DNA of 64,000 nt from CAVZTA01 sp963778025 (GCA_963778025.1 CAVZTA010000019.1:186001-250000), one strand, 5' to 3'; shown: positions 28,281 to 42,547, counted from the stretch's first letter. Notes: generated by a model from the sequence alone, not told the origin. Made by a program: numbers and translations.

Positions 28281-29726
28281 TCAGCGGGCGCCTGCTTCGA
28301 CGGGCGGGCGCGTCCGCTCGCCGTCCGAGGGCCCACCGAGCGCGTGGCCGATCGCCTCGCGCAGCGAGGCGGCGGGACGGAGCCGCAGCCCGGGGATGGC
28401 CGGCAGGTCCCGCCCGCGGGTCGCGCGGGGGACGATCGCCTGGTCGAATCCGAGCCGGGCCGCCTCGCGCAGGCGACGCTCCACGCCGGCGACCGGCCGC
28501 AGCTCGCCGAGCAGCCCGACCTCGCCGATGGCCACCGTCCCGGGCTCGACCGGACGGTCGCGAAGGGACGAAGCGAGGGCGAGCGCCAGGGGCAGGTCGA
28601 GGCCCGGCTCGCTCACCGCGAGGCCACCGGCGAGGTTCGCGTACACGTCGTGCGACCCCAGGCCGATCCCCGCGCGCCGTCCGAGCACGGCGACGAGCAG
28701 CGCGAGCCGGTCGGTATCGAGACCCGACGTCGTGCGGCGCGGCGAGGGATACCCGGAAGGCGACACGAGCGCCTGGACCTCGACCAGCAACGGCCGGCTG
28801 CCCTCGAGGGTCGGCGCGACGACGCTCCCGGGCGCCGGACCGTCATGCTCGGCGAGGAACGCGCGGGCCGGATCGGCGAGCTCATCGAGCCCCGCCTCGC
28901 CCATCTCGAAGACGCCGACCTCCTCGGTCGACCCGAAGCGGTTCTTGGTCGCCCGCAGGATGCGCAGCGAGCCCGTCCGGTCGCCGTCGAGCGTGAGGAC
29001 GACGTCGACCAGATGCTCGAGCGTCTTGGGTCCGGCCAGCGTCCCGTCCTTCGTCACGTGCCCGACGAGCACGACCGGAAGACCCTCGCCCTTCGCGAGC
29101 TCCATCAGGCGCAGCGTGACCTCGCGCACCTGCCCCACGCTCCCCGGCGCGCCGTCGAGCTCGTCGGAGGCGACGGTCTGCACGGAGTCCACGACGAGCA
29201 GCGCCGGGCGATCGGCGCGGGCGCGCTCCGTGATGCTGCCGACATCGGTGGCGGCCACGACCCGGATCGCGGCGCCCGCGACGTCGTCGAGCAGCCCCAG
29301 CCGACCGGCGCGCAGGCGGATCTGACCCGCCGACTCCTCGCCCGAGGCGTACAGGACGCCGCCCGACGTCGCGGATGACCGCGCGATCCCGGCGGCGGCC
29401 TGGAGGAGGAGCGTCGACTTGCCGATCCCCGGCTCACCGCCGAGCAGGACCACCGACCCGTCGACCAGCCCACCGCCCAGGACCCGGTCGAGCTCGCCGA
29501 TCCCGACCGGCCGGCGCGGCGCCTCTGCGACACCATCGGCCCGCGCGAGCGATACCGGCTCGGCACTCGGGGCGCTCGCCCGCGCACGCGCGGCTCGCTC
29601 GTCCGCGGGCCGCACGAGCGTCTCGACGAGGGTGTTCCACGCCTCGCACGAGCGGCACTGTCCCTCCCAGCGAAGGGTCGTGGCGCCACATGCCTGGCAG
29701 ACGTAGCGGCTCTGGGCGCGCGCCAT
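28281..29726 (-). CDS. radA: DNA repair protein RadA
   Basis: 481 residues. A C4 zinc finger (C10, C13, C24, C27) is followed by the RecA-like core with Walker A GGEPGIGKST (~97-106) and the RadA-specific KNRFG motif. The C-terminal Lon-protease-like domain (DLPLALALASSL; VGLLGELRPVAGVERRL) lacks proteolytic function in the family. RadA promotes branch migration in recombination. It sits between clpC and the PIN-TRAM gene, a frequent bacterial neighbourhood. Confidence 0.96.
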   Translation of the reverse strand: MARAQSRYVCQACGATTLRWEGQCRSCEAWNTLVETLVRPADERAARARASAPSAEPVSLARADGVAEAPRRPVGIGELDRVLGGGLVDGSVVLLGGEPGIGKSTLLLQAAAGIARSSATSGGVLYASGEESAGQIRLRAGRLGLLDDVAGAAIRVVAATDVGSITERARADRPALLVVDSVQTVASDELDGAPGSVGQVREVTLRLMELAKGEGLPVVLVGHVTKDGTLAGPKTLEHLVDVVLTLDGDRTGSLRILRATKNRFGSTEEVGVFEMGEAGLDELADPARAFLAEHDGPAPGSVVAPTLEGSRPLLVEVQALVSPSGYPSPRRTTSGLDTDRLALLVAVLGRRAGIGLGSHDVYANLAGGLAVSEPGLDLPLALALASSLRDRPVEPGTVAIGEVGLLGELRPVAGVERRLREAARLGFDQAIVPRATRGRDLPAIPGLRLRPAASLREAIGHALGGPSDGERTRPPVEAGAR

Positions 29727-29773
29727 CCCGGACCTCCGTTCGGGCGGGCTGCGGTGACTGCTGGGACCGGGGC

Positions 29774-32254
29774 TTACGCCCCGGCCTCGACCGGCGTCTT
29801 CGCCTCGGCGGCGTGGATGTCGAGGCCGGCCTCGTCGCTGGTCTTGTCGACGACGATCGTCGTCCCCGGCTCGTACCGGCCGAGCAGCAGGTGCTCGGCG
29901 AGGACGTCCTCGATCATGTTCTGGATGACGCGACGCAGCGGGCGGGCACCGTACGCCACGTCGTAGCCCATCTTGATCAGGTGGTCCTTGGCGGCCTGGG
30001 TGATCTCGAGCGCCATCGACTGCGCCTTCAGCTGGTCACGGACCCGCTTGAGCATCAGGTCGACGATGACCCCGATCTCCTCCACGGTCAGCGACCGGAA
30101 GACCACCGTGGCGTCGATGCGGTTCAGGAACTCGGGGCGGAAGTTCTGCTTCAGCTCCGCGTTGACCTTCTCCTTGATGAGGTCGTAGCTGGCCTCACGC
30201 CGGGTCGCATCCGTGTCGCCCATGTTGCGGAACCCGAGGCTCGAGTTCGTCTGGATCTTGGAGGCGCCCAGGTTGGAGGTCATGATGATGATCGTGTTCC
30301 GGAAGTCGACCCGGCGGCCCTTGGCGTCCGTGAGCTGCCCGTCCTCGAGGATCTGGAGCAGGATGTTGAACACCTCGGGATGCGCCTTCTCGACCTCGTC
30401 GAGCAGGATCACCGCGTAGCTCTTGCGGCGGACCGCCTCGGTCAGCTGGCCGCCCTCGTCGAACCCGACATAGCCTGGCGGCGCGCCCACCAGCCGGCTC
30501 ACGTTGTGGCGCTCCATGAACTCGCTCATGTCGATCTTGATGAGCGTGTCCTCGGAGCCGAACATGAACTCGGCGAGGGCCTTGGCGAGCTCCGTCTTCC
30601 CGACGCCGGTGGGCCCCAGGAAGATGAACGAGCCGATGGGCCGCTTGGGATCCTTGAGGCCGGCGCGGGCACGGCGGACGGCCTTCGAGATGATCTCGAT
30701 CGCCTCCTGCTGCCCGATGACGCGGTCGTGGAGGGCGTCCTCCATGTGGAGGAGCTTCTCGGACTCCTCCTCGGCGATGCGGGTGACCGGGATCCCGGTC
30801 CACATCGCGACGACCTGGGCGATCTCCTCCTCGTCCACCTGCGGGGTCTCGGTGGACACCTGCGACTGCCAGTCGTTGCGCAGGCGCTCGACGGTCTCGC
30901 GTGCCGTGGCCTCTGCCTCACGCAGCGTGGCCGCCTGCTCGTACTCCTGCGCGTTGATCGCGGCGTCCTTCTCCTTGGTGATCCGCTCCAGGTCCTTCTG
31001 GGCCGCGCGCAGGTCGGGCGGCGCGGACGAGTGGCGGAGCCGGACCCGGCTGCCGGCCTCGTCGATGAGGTCGATCGCCTTGTCGGGCAGGTGCCGGTCG
31101 GTGATGTAGCGGATCGAGAGGTCGGCCGCGGCGCGCACGGCGTCGTCGGTGATGACCACCTTGTGGTGCTGCTCGTAGCGCTCGCGGACGCCGAGGAGGA
31201 TCTCGACGGTCTGCTCGAGCGTGGGCTCCTCGACCATGACGGGCTGGAAGCGCCGCTCGAGCGCCGCGTCCTTCTCGATGTACTTGCGGTACTCGTCGAG
31301 CGTCGTGGCGCCGATGCACTGGAGCTCCCCGCGACTGAGCGGCGGCTTCAGGATGTTCGCGGCGTCGATCGCACCCTCGGCCGCGCCGGCGCCGACGAGG
31401 GTATGCAGCTCGTCGATGAACAGGATCGCGTCGTTGGTGTTCCGGAGCTCCTCGATGATCTTCTTGAGGCGCTCCTCGAACTCGCCGCGGTACTTGGTGC
31501 CGGCGACGAGCGAGCCGATGTCGAGCGTGAGCACGCGCTTGTTGAGCAGCGTCTCGGGGACGTCGGCGTTGACGATGCGATGGGCCAGGCCTTCGGCGAT
31601 GGCGGTCTTGCCCACGCCGGGTTCGCCGATCAGCGCCGGGTTGTTCTTCATCCGGCGGGACAGGATCTGGATGACCCGCTCGATCTCCTTCTCCCGGCCG
31701 ATGACCGGATCGAGCTTGCCGCTGCGCGCGAGCTCCGTGAGGTTGATGCCCAGCGCGTCGACGGTCGGGGTCTTGCTGGCGCGCTTCGTCTCCTGCGCCG
31801 GCCCGGCGGACGAGCTCTGCGACAGGACGCGGATGACCTCGTGGCGGACCTTGTCCAGGTTGACGCCGAGGCTCTCCAGGACGCCCGCGGCGATGCCCTC
31901 GCCCTCGCGGACCAGTCCCAGGAGCAGGTGCTCCGTGCCGATGTAGTTGTGGCCGAGCCGGCGGGCCTCGTCGATGGCGAGCTCGATGACGCGCTTGGCG
32001 CGCGGGGTCAGCCCGACCTCACCGACGACCGGCCGGTCGCCGCGACCGATGATGAACTCGACGGCCGTTCGGACCTTGGCCAGCTCGACGTTCATGTTCT
32101 CGAGGACGCGCGCCGCGACACCCTCGCCCTCGCGGACGAGCCCGAGGAGCAGGTGCTCCGTGCCGATGTAGTTGTGGTTGAACCGCTGCGCCTCGTCCTG
32201 CGCGAGCGTCAGGACCTTGCGAGCGCGATCTGTGAACTTGTCGAACCGGTCCAT
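29774..32254 (-). CDS. clpC: ATP-dependent chaperone ClpC
   Basis: 826 residues. Two Clp-N repeats (~1-140) are followed by AAA+ D1 (Walker A GEPGVGKTAIAEG), a UVR-like linker (INAQEYEQAATLREAE), AAA+ D2 (GPTGVGKTELAKAL) and a C-terminal domain. ClpC unfolds proteins for ClpP. No ctsR-mcsA-mcsB genes accompany it, and I saw no CtsR heptad or CIRCE operator upstream, so regulation differs from Bacillus. The ATG at 32252-32254 follows a promoter at 32307-32334. Confidence 0.96.
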   Translation of the reverse strand: MDRFDKFTDRARKVLTLAQDEAQRFNHNYIGTEHLLLGLVREGEGVAARVLENMNVELAKVRTAVEFIIGRGDRPVVGEVGLTPRAKRVIELAIDEARRLGHNYIGTEHLLLGLVREGEGIAAGVLESLGVNLDKVRHEVIRVLSQSSSAGPAQETKRASKTPTVDALGINLTELARSGKLDPVIGREKEIERVIQILSRRMKNNPALIGEPGVGKTAIAEGLAHRIVNADVPETLLNKRVLTLDIGSLVAGTKYRGEFEERLKKIIEELRNTNDAILFIDELHTLVGAGAAEGAIDAANILKPPLSRGELQCIGATTLDEYRKYIEKDAALERRFQPVMVEEPTLEQTVEILLGVRERYEQHHKVVITDDAVRAAADLSIRYITDRHLPDKAIDLIDEAGSRVRLRHSSAPPDLRAAQKDLERITKEKDAAINAQEYEQAATLREAEATARETVERLRNDWQSQVSTETPQVDEEEIAQVVAMWTGIPVTRIAEEESEKLLHMEDALHDRVIGQQEAIEIISKAVRRARAGLKDPKRPIGSFIFLGPTGVGKTELAKALAEFMFGSEDTLIKIDMSEFMERHNVSRLVGAPPGYVGFDEGGQLTEAVRRKSYAVILLDEVEKAHPEVFNILLQILEDGQLTDAKGRRVDFRNTIIIMTSNLGASKIQTNSSLGFRNMGDTDATRREASYDLIKEKVNAELKQNFRPEFLNRIDATVVFRSLTVEEIGVIVDLMLKRVRDQLKAQSMALEITQAAKDHLIKMGYDVAYGARPLRRVIQNMIEDVLAEHLLLGRYEPGTTIVVDKTSDEAGLDIHAAEAKTPVEAGA
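31920..32177 (-). repeat. 33-bp direct repeat within the clpC Clp-N motifs (31920-31952 and 32145-32177)
   Basis: The two Clp-N repeats share an identical 33-bp stretch encoding YIGTEHLLLGL, and similar sequence extends 5' of it. Clp-N repeats are ancient, so exact identity suggests recent internal conversion or strong constraint. Confidence 0.8.
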
Positions 32255-32306
32255 CGAGCGGTGTCGCCGTACCTCCGAAGCCGCCCGGAAGAGCGACCTT
32301 CAAGCC

Positions 32307-32334
32307 ATGCTAGCACGCAGCAGACCCCTCGCAA
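32307..32334 (-). promoter_or_regulatory. Candidate clpC promoter
   Basis: TTGCGA (32329-32334) and TAGCAT (32307-32312) on the minus strand are separated by 16 nt, about 50 nt upstream of the clpC ATG. The match is moderate. Confidence 0.5.
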
Positions 32335-32512
32335 CCAGACCTCCGGGTCACCCTGGATGGGGACCTTCTGGTGCGGTTTTGAGCGGGGATCCGCCCCGTG
32401 GGTATCGATGATTCGTCATCCGCCAGCGGCGGGATGCAGGACTCCGACAGAGAGCGGATGAAGGTTTCTGAAGACTGGACGGGTCGCCCGCGGATGCGGG
32501 GACAAATCGGCC

Positions 32513-32537
32513 GACCCGCCGGGGGTCCCGACGGGTC
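32513..32537 (-). terminator. rpsA terminator hairpin
   Basis: An 11-bp stem (32513-32523 with 32527-32537, a G-U wobble in the minus-strand RNA) has a 3-nt loop. GGCCGATTTGTCC follows, 34 nt after the rpsA stop. Confidence 0.6.
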
Positions 32538-32570
32538 GACGTGGTCGCGAGACGAGGACCGGACCGCCGA

Positions 32571-34849
32571 TCAGCCGGCGGGGGTCTCCTCCGGCTCACG
32601 GACCGCCTCGGGGGCCTCGGCTGCGTCGACGGCCTCGGCGACCGCGTCACTGACGGGACCGCTGGCGAGCGTCTCGGCGAGCTCGCTCTTCGGCGCGTCC
32701 GCGGGCGTCTCGGTGTCGGGGATCTCGATCGTGGCGACGTCCGCGTCGGCGGGCGCCTCGGCCACCGGGGCGAGATCGACCTCCACCTCGGGCTCGGGCT
32801 CGGGCTCGGGCTTCGGCGGTGACCGGCTCGGGCTCGGGCTCGGCGCAGTGACCGGCTCAGGCTCGGGCTCGCTTCGGCGGTGATCGGCTCGGCTTCGGCG
32901 GTGACCGGCTCGGGCTCGGGCTCGGCTTCGGCGGTGACCGGCTCGGGCTCGGCTTCGGCGGTGACCGGCTCGGGCTCGGGCTCGGCTTCGGCGGTGACCG
33001 GCTCGGGCTCGGCTTCGGCCGTGACTCGGGCTCGGGCTCCGCTTCGGCGGCGACCGGCTCGGGCTCCGCTTCGGCGCTCGGCCGTGACCGGCTCGGGCTC
33101 GGTGGCGACCTGGGCGACCGGCGTCGACGCCGCGACGTCCGTGTCGCTGCCCTGCGCGGCCGCCTCGGCGGCGGCGACCTGCTCCCGGACCTGCGCGAAC
33201 GCGGCCGCGAGCGTGGTGTCGATGCCGCCCTCGGGCTCCTGGACGGCGTCGCCGACCGAGAACCCGCGATCCCGATCACGCCGCTCCCGGCGCGGTCCAG
33301 CGCTCGGAGCACCGGCGGGTCGCTCCTCGGGCGCCGGACGGGCCGGCGGCTCCTCGGCCTGCTTGAGCGACAGGCCGAGGCGATGGCGCTCGGAGTCGAG
33401 CGAGATGATCTTCAACTTCAGGACCTGGCCCTCGTGGACGACGTCGCCCGGATGCGCGACGCGCTGATGGGACAGCTCGCTGATGTGGATGAGGCCCTCG
33501 AGGCCCTCGCGAACCCGGACGAACGCGCCGAAGTTCACGAGCTTCGTGACCGTGCCGTCGATGACGTCGCCGACCTTGAAGTCCGCGACCGTCGACTCCC
33601 ACGGATCGGGCTGGAGCCGGCGGATCGAAAGGCTGATCCGGCCGCGCTCGTGGTTGATGTCGATGACCTCGGCCTCGACCTCGTCACCGACCTTGTAGCC
33701 GGCCTCGGGGTTGTTGACCTTGTTCCACGAGAGCTCGCTCTTGTGGACGAGGCCGTCGATCCCGCCGAGGTCGATGAACACACCGAACGGCGCGATGCTG
33801 CGCACGTTGCCGGTGACCTTCTGGCCGACCTGCAGGCTGCTGAACAGCTCGTCGCGCTTCTCGCGGCGCTCCTCGTAGAGGGCGACCTTCTCCGACAGGA
33901 TCAGGCGGTTCGCCTTGCGGTTGACCTCGAGGATCTTCAGGCGGAGCTTCCGGCCGATGTACGGCTGGAGCTTTTCCGCGATCTCCTGTGCGGCGTCGCG
34001 CGGCTGCTCGTTCTGGGGGCGCCGCGGGAAGTCGACGATCTGGCTGATGGGCACGAAGCCGCGGATGCCGCAGTCGACGATGAGGCCGCCCTTGTTGTGG
34101 TCGATGACCGGCGCCTCGATGATGACGCCCGCCTCGAACTGCTCCTGCATCGAGCGCCACTTGCGCTCGAGACCGGCGCGGCGGAGCGACAGGACGACGT
34201 GGCCCTCGGGCGACTCCGGCTGGAGGACGTACACGAGGACGGTGTCCCCGACCGCCAGCTGGGGCTGGCTCTCGGCGTGACGGCCGTAGAGCTCGCGGTT
34301 GCTGACGACGCCCTCGGACTTGGCGCCGATATCGACGAGGATCTCGTCCTTGTCGATGCGCACGACGTTGCCTTCGACGACGTCGCCGTGCTTGAAGCTC
34401 TTGATGTCGGAGTCCTGCTCGGCGAGCAGCTCCTCCATCGTGGTGGGCTCGGGGCCGAGCTCACGTGCGCGCGCGGGCGCAGGCTCCTCTGGCTCCTCGT
34501 CCTCGCCGGCGGCCGGGGCCAGTTCGGCCTCGGCGGCGTCGATCGCCGGGTTGATGGGCGCCGGCGCGACAGTGGCCGCGGCGGGCTCGGCGGTGGCGGG
34601 CGCTTGCGGCGCCTCGGGCGCCTCGCGAACCTCGGGTGCCTCAGGAACCTCGGGTGCCTCGGCCGTGGCGGCAGGCGCCGGGGCCTCGGTGGGCTCGTCG
34701 GGGGTGATGGTCACCTCAGGGGCGGAGGTGACGGGGGCGGGCTCATCGGCGACCGCGATCGCCGCGACGGCGTCCTCGGTGGCTGGTCCCTGGGCGGAGG
34801 CGATGGCCTCACGCTCCGGCGCGGACCCACCCTGCTGCTCGTCGGTCAA
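32571..34849 (-). CDS. rpsA: Ribosomal protein S1 with acidic proline-rich N-terminus and repetitive C-terminal tail (tail frameshifted)
   Basis: Four S1 RNA-binding domains follow an Ala/Pro/Glu-rich N-terminal region of ~155 residues. They begin FKHGDVVEGNVVRI, FEAGVIIEAPVIDHNKGG, LQVGQKVTGNVRSIAPFGVF and FKVGDVIDGTVTKLVNFGAF. A long tail built of EPEPVTAEAEP-like units (about 32790-33110) follows, and the protein ends VREPEETPAG at the stop 32571. Several indels scramble the tail, but each frame carries the same repeat, so the chain can be reconstructed. The likely start is TTG 34847-34849, with GAAGGAG about 11 bases upstream. S1 recruits mRNA to the 30S subunit. Confidence 0.9.
32790..33110 (-). 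repeat. Degenerate tandem repeat coding the S1 tail (EPEPVTAEAEP units)
   Basis: On the plus strand, units built from cggctcgggctcg and gcttcggcggtgac alternate about ten times with lengths near 21 or 33 bp. Translated on the minus strand they give alternating EPEPVTAEAEP and EPVTAEAEP. The repeat is the site of most of the frame changes in rpsA. Confidence 0.85.
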
Positions 34850-35029
34850 GTTCGTTCAGTCTCCTTCGAAGGATTTCGCCCCAGGAATCACGAACGGCCT
34901 CGAGCGCTCGCTCGGGCCGTCTGGGCGACGATGGTGTGGTCCGTGGTGGGCTTTGCGCCGCGGTCCGCTCCTTCGGCAAGCAGGGCCTGAACGTACTCTT
35001 CAGCTGTCCGCGCCCCGTAGGGCCGGGTG

Positions 35030-35059
35030 AGTCTAGCACGCACCCTACGCCGGTACAAT
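35030..35059. promoter_or_regulatory. Overlapping divergent promoters of rpsA (minus) and mutM (plus)
   Basis: For rpsA, TTGTAC (35053-35058) and TAGACT (35030-35035) are spaced 17 nt on the minus strand. For mutM, a -10 box TACAAT (35054-35059) lies on the plus strand, 8 nt before its GTG start. The rpsA -35 and the mutM -10 are the same bases read on opposite strands, so the two promoters should compete. Confidence 0.6.
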
Positions 35060-35067
35060 CACGCGCC

Positions 35068-35946
35068 GTGCCCGAGCTGCCCGACCTGGACGTCGTCGTG
35101 GACGCCCTCCATGCCGCTCTCGCGGGCCGGTCCGTGGAGCATGCGAGAGCGCTCGCGCCACTGGCCGTCCGGGGGACACCCGCCGAGCTCGAGGCGCTCG
35201 CGGGGCAACACGTCACGAGCATCCGCCGCCTGGGCAAGTTCCTCGACCTGCAGCTGTCGCGCGATCGCGTCGTCGTCAATCCCATGCTCACCGGGCGCTT
35301 CCAGCTCGCCCGGCCTTCCGTGAAGCACCCGTCGAAGACCGCGGTGGTCCTGTCGTTCGGGGGTCGGGCCGCCGGGCCACCCGGGGACGCCGCACCGTGG
35401 ACCGTCGGGGCTGCATGGATGCCCGGCGATGACGAGGCCATCGAGATCCGCTATCGCGACCCGACGCAGATGGGCAAGGTGTATCTCGTGCCGGCGGGCG
35501 TCACGCGCGTCATCCCGGGCCTCGGCGAGGGAGAGCAGGGCCCCGACGCGCTGTCGCCGACGCTGACGCTCGACATGTGGCGGCAGCGCATCAAGCGCCA
35601 CCCGGGCGAGCTGAAGAACACGCTCAAGAACCAGGGCTTCGTGGCGGGCATCGGCAACGCGTACTCGGACGAGATCCTCCACGCCGCCCGCCTGCTGCCG
35701 TCTCGCAAACGCTCGACCCTCGCCGCGGATGAGGTGGACGAGCTGTACCGCGCGACGCGATCGACACTCTCGGACGCGATCGACGTGCTGCGCGTTCGCG
35801 TGCCGCCGACATTCGAGACGCAGGTGCGCGACTTCCTGGCCGTCCACGACAAGGGCGGCACGCCGTGCCCCCGGTGCGGGACGCGCATCAGCGAGGTCAA
35901 GCCGGGCGGCTTCGTCACGTCGTACTGCCGAGGTTGCCAGCGCTGA
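35068..35946 (+). CDS. mutM: Formamidopyrimidine-DNA glycosylase (Fpg/MutM family)
   Basis: 292 residues. The mature N-terminus PELPDLD supplies the catalytic Pro and Glu. RLGKFL carries the conserved Lys, and KNTLKNQGFVAGIGNAYSDEIL is the helix-two-turn-helix. The C-terminal zinc finger has CPRCG and YCRGCQR. The enzyme excises oxidised purines such as 8-oxoG. The GTG at 35068-35070 lies 8 nt after a TACAAT -10 box with no Shine-Dalgarno sequence, so the mRNA may be leaderless. It is divergent from rpsA. Confidence 0.93.
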   Translation: MPELPDLDVVVDALHAALAGRSVEHARALAPLAVRGTPAELEALAGQHVTSIRRLGKFLDLQLSRDRVVVNPMLTGRFQLARPSVKHPSKTAVVLSFGGRAAGPPGDAAPWTVGAAWMPGDDEAIEIRYRDPTQMGKVYLVPAGVTRVIPGLGEGEQGPDALSPTLTLDMWRQRIKRHPGELKNTLKNQGFVAGIGNAYSDEILHAARLLPSRKRSTLAADEVDELYRATRSTLSDAIDVLRVRVPPTFETQVRDFLAVHDKGGTPCPRCGTRISEVKPGGFVTSYCRGCQR

Positions 35947-35965
35947 GCGCGGACGCCGGCTCCGG

Positions 35966-36742
35966 TCAGGGCTTCGGCGTCGGCGACTTCGGGGCTTTCG
36001 CCGGGATGATGAGGGTCTGGCCGACCCGGATCCTCTTGCCGTCGGTGATGCCGTTCGCCGCCATGACCGCGGCCACCTTGACGCCGTAGTGACTCGCGAT
36101 CTTCTGGAGCGTGTCGCCGGACTTGACCTTGTACGTCGCCTGGCTGGCGATGGGGGTGGGTGCGGGGCTCGGTGACGCAGACGGGCTGGGCGACGGCGTG
36201 GGCGGAGGTGTGGGGCGCGGCGTGACGAGCACGGATGCGACCGGATCCGAGGCGGGCGGGACCGTCGACGCGGGACCGGGCGATGACGTGCGCGCCACGA
36301 CCACGGCGACGAAGGCGACCACCATCAGCGCGCCCAGGAGGACCTGGCCGGTGGTGCGACCCGGAAGGCCCGGTAGCCCCTGCAGACGAGCGCGCGCGGG
36401 CTCGATGATGACCGGCGCGGTACGCGCCACCGGCCACAGCGGCTGGCTGGCGCGCTCGCTGGGACGCGTCCCTCGCGCGCGCGCGCGAGCCGCCTTATAC
36501 GTCGCGCACGACCCATGAGCGTCGACGAGGCACAGCGCGCGCTGCTTCTCTGGGGCGACCACCGTGGCCGGCGACAACGCCCCACAGCGATGGTCGCGGT
36601 GGGGACGCAGGCTGCGCCACGCGCCATCGGCGGAGACGAGATAGGGACAGACGCCGGCCGCGTCGAGGGGGCCCAGGCGGTCGGCGCCGTTCGCGGACGT
36701 GCCGGGACCCGGTCCCCCCGATGGATCGACGGTGACGGCCAT
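35966..36742 (-). CDS. LysM-domain membrane protein with Cys-containing N-terminal segment
   Basis: 258 residues. The N-terminal half contains four spaced Cys and a His (CPYL, HRDHRCGAL, CLVDAHGSC) and could bind a metal. One membrane helix (~132-152, GALMVVAFVAVVVA) is followed by a Pro/Ser-rich linker and a C-terminal LysM domain (TYKVKSGDTLQKIASHYGV...VGQTLIIPA). The topology suggests a cytoplasmic Cys-rich part and an external peptidoglycan-binding LysM. There is no signal peptide. The exact role is unknown. The gene converges on mutM with a 19-nt gap. Confidence 0.8.
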   Translation of the reverse strand: MAVTVDPSGGPGPGTSANGADRLGPLDAAGVCPYLVSADGAWRSLRPHRDHRCGALSPATVVAPEKQRALCLVDAHGSCATYKAARARARGTRPSERASQPLWPVARTAPVIIEPARARLQGLPGLPGRTTGQVLLGALMVVAFVAVVVARTSSPGPASTVPPASDPVASVLVTPRPTPPPTPSPSPSASPSPAPTPIASQATYKVKSGDTLQKIASHYGVKVAAVMAANGITDGKRIRVGQTLIIPAKAPKSPTPKP

Positions 36743-36810
36743 CAGCGCGGAGGATAGCGTCAGCGCGGGTCCGGGCCGAGGCCCTGGTGACGGCCGGAGA
36801 AATGCAATGA

Positions 36811-36928
<118 letters not shown>

Positions 36929-37071
36929 TCGGTTTGCATCTGGTAGGTGACGGCTGCGTCCGCCGCCATGCAAGCGGCGGGCGCCATCGATCGAAGGGAT
37001 CGCGATCTCGTGTCGCGTGTCAGGGGGAACTCCGTCTTCCCAGCTGCTGACCCCTGGTCAGGTGCTGGAAG

Positions 37072-40136
<3,065 letters not shown>

Positions 40137-40541
40137 CCCTCCCAGCCACTGACCAGGCGGTCAGGTGCCGGTGGGATCGATCGGGTTCTCCTTGACACGA
40201 CGAAATCTTCGATCTCTTCGATCGTTACTGATGTCGTCACCTATCCAGTTGTAAAGGTGCGATCGCCCGAAGGCGATCTCGCGGTCGCGACCGATGCTGG
40301 TCGGGACCGGTCCCAGCGATCCGCTGGTCGGTGGGCTCCGGTGGAGCTCACGGATCAGGGGATCCGAGGGTTCTCGGGCTCCGGACACGAGACGACGGCT
40401 CCAGGACAAGCCTGCGAACCGTCGTGCGATGCGCGGTGCTTGCGACCCGAAGGTCGTCCCGGGACTCTACCCGGGTGATTCGGTTATCGAGCGTTGACCT
40501 CGCTCAGGTGTTCGTCCTCCGACGGCCCGACGCAGGAGTGG
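40137..40541. other. Internal transcribed spacer between tRNA-Ala and 23S
   Basis: About 400 nt without a gene. It contains a perfect 7-bp hairpin with a CGAA loop (40261-40278) and the 5' strand of the 23S processing stem. Nothing else recognisable. Confidence 0.6.
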
Positions 40542-40614
40542 TGGAGACGAGGAGACTCGAACTCCTGACCCTCTCCTTGCAAAGGAGATGCTCTGCCAAC
40601 TGAGCTACGTCCCC
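40539..40614 (-). tRNA. tRNA-Ala (anticodon TGC)
   Basis: Acceptor GGGGACG with CGTCTCC (one G-U), anticodon loop TTTGCAA and an encoded CCA (40539-40541). It lies in the 16S-23S spacer, as in many rrn operons. Confidence 0.97.
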
Positions 40615-40637
40615 TCTGTGCGACGGGTGTTCGTGGA

Positions 40638-40714
40638 TGGTGGGCGTTTCTGGACTCGAACCAGAGACCTCTGCCTTATCAGGGCAGTGCTCTAACCAGC
40701 TGAGCTAAACGCCC
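40638..40714 (-). tRNA. tRNA-Ile (anticodon GAT)
   Basis: Acceptor GGGCGTT/AACGCCC, anticodon loop CTGATAA and an encoded CCA (40638-40640). It precedes tRNA-Ala in the rRNA spacer. Confidence 0.97.
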
Positions 40715-40777
40715 GGGGTTCCCGTGCCGGCGACGGCGTCCTCGAGAGGACCCCGGTGCCGCTGCACCTCGACCCTT

Positions 40778-42547
<1,770 letters not shown>

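Larger units (their letters stand above)
32255..32570. other. Intergenic region between rpsA and clpC
   Basis: No gene is supported. It contains the rpsA terminator hairpin (32513-32537) and the clpC promoter (32307-32334). The short reading frame that extends rpsA to 32348 is an out-of-frame artefact of the indels in its tail. Confidence 0.6.

Noticed and set aside
32255..32345. CIRCE or CtsR operator upstream of clpC
   Set aside because: Neither the TTAGCACTC-N9-GAGTGCTAA inverted repeat nor a CtsR heptad repeat is present.
29375..32461. 1,028-codon plus-strand frame over radA and clpC
   Set aside because: It is an antisense shadow. radA and clpC on the minus strand carry all catalytic motifs.
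32790..33110. Regular repeat resembling a CRISPR or satellite array
   Set aside because: The units are 9-33 bp, imperfect, have no spacers and code for in-frame EPEPVTAEAEP repeats within rpsA.
36470..36500. CG dinucleotide microsatellite as a regulatory element
   Set aside because: The short (CG)n run lies inside the LysM gene and codes for an Ala-Arg stretch. Nothing indicates a regulatory role.
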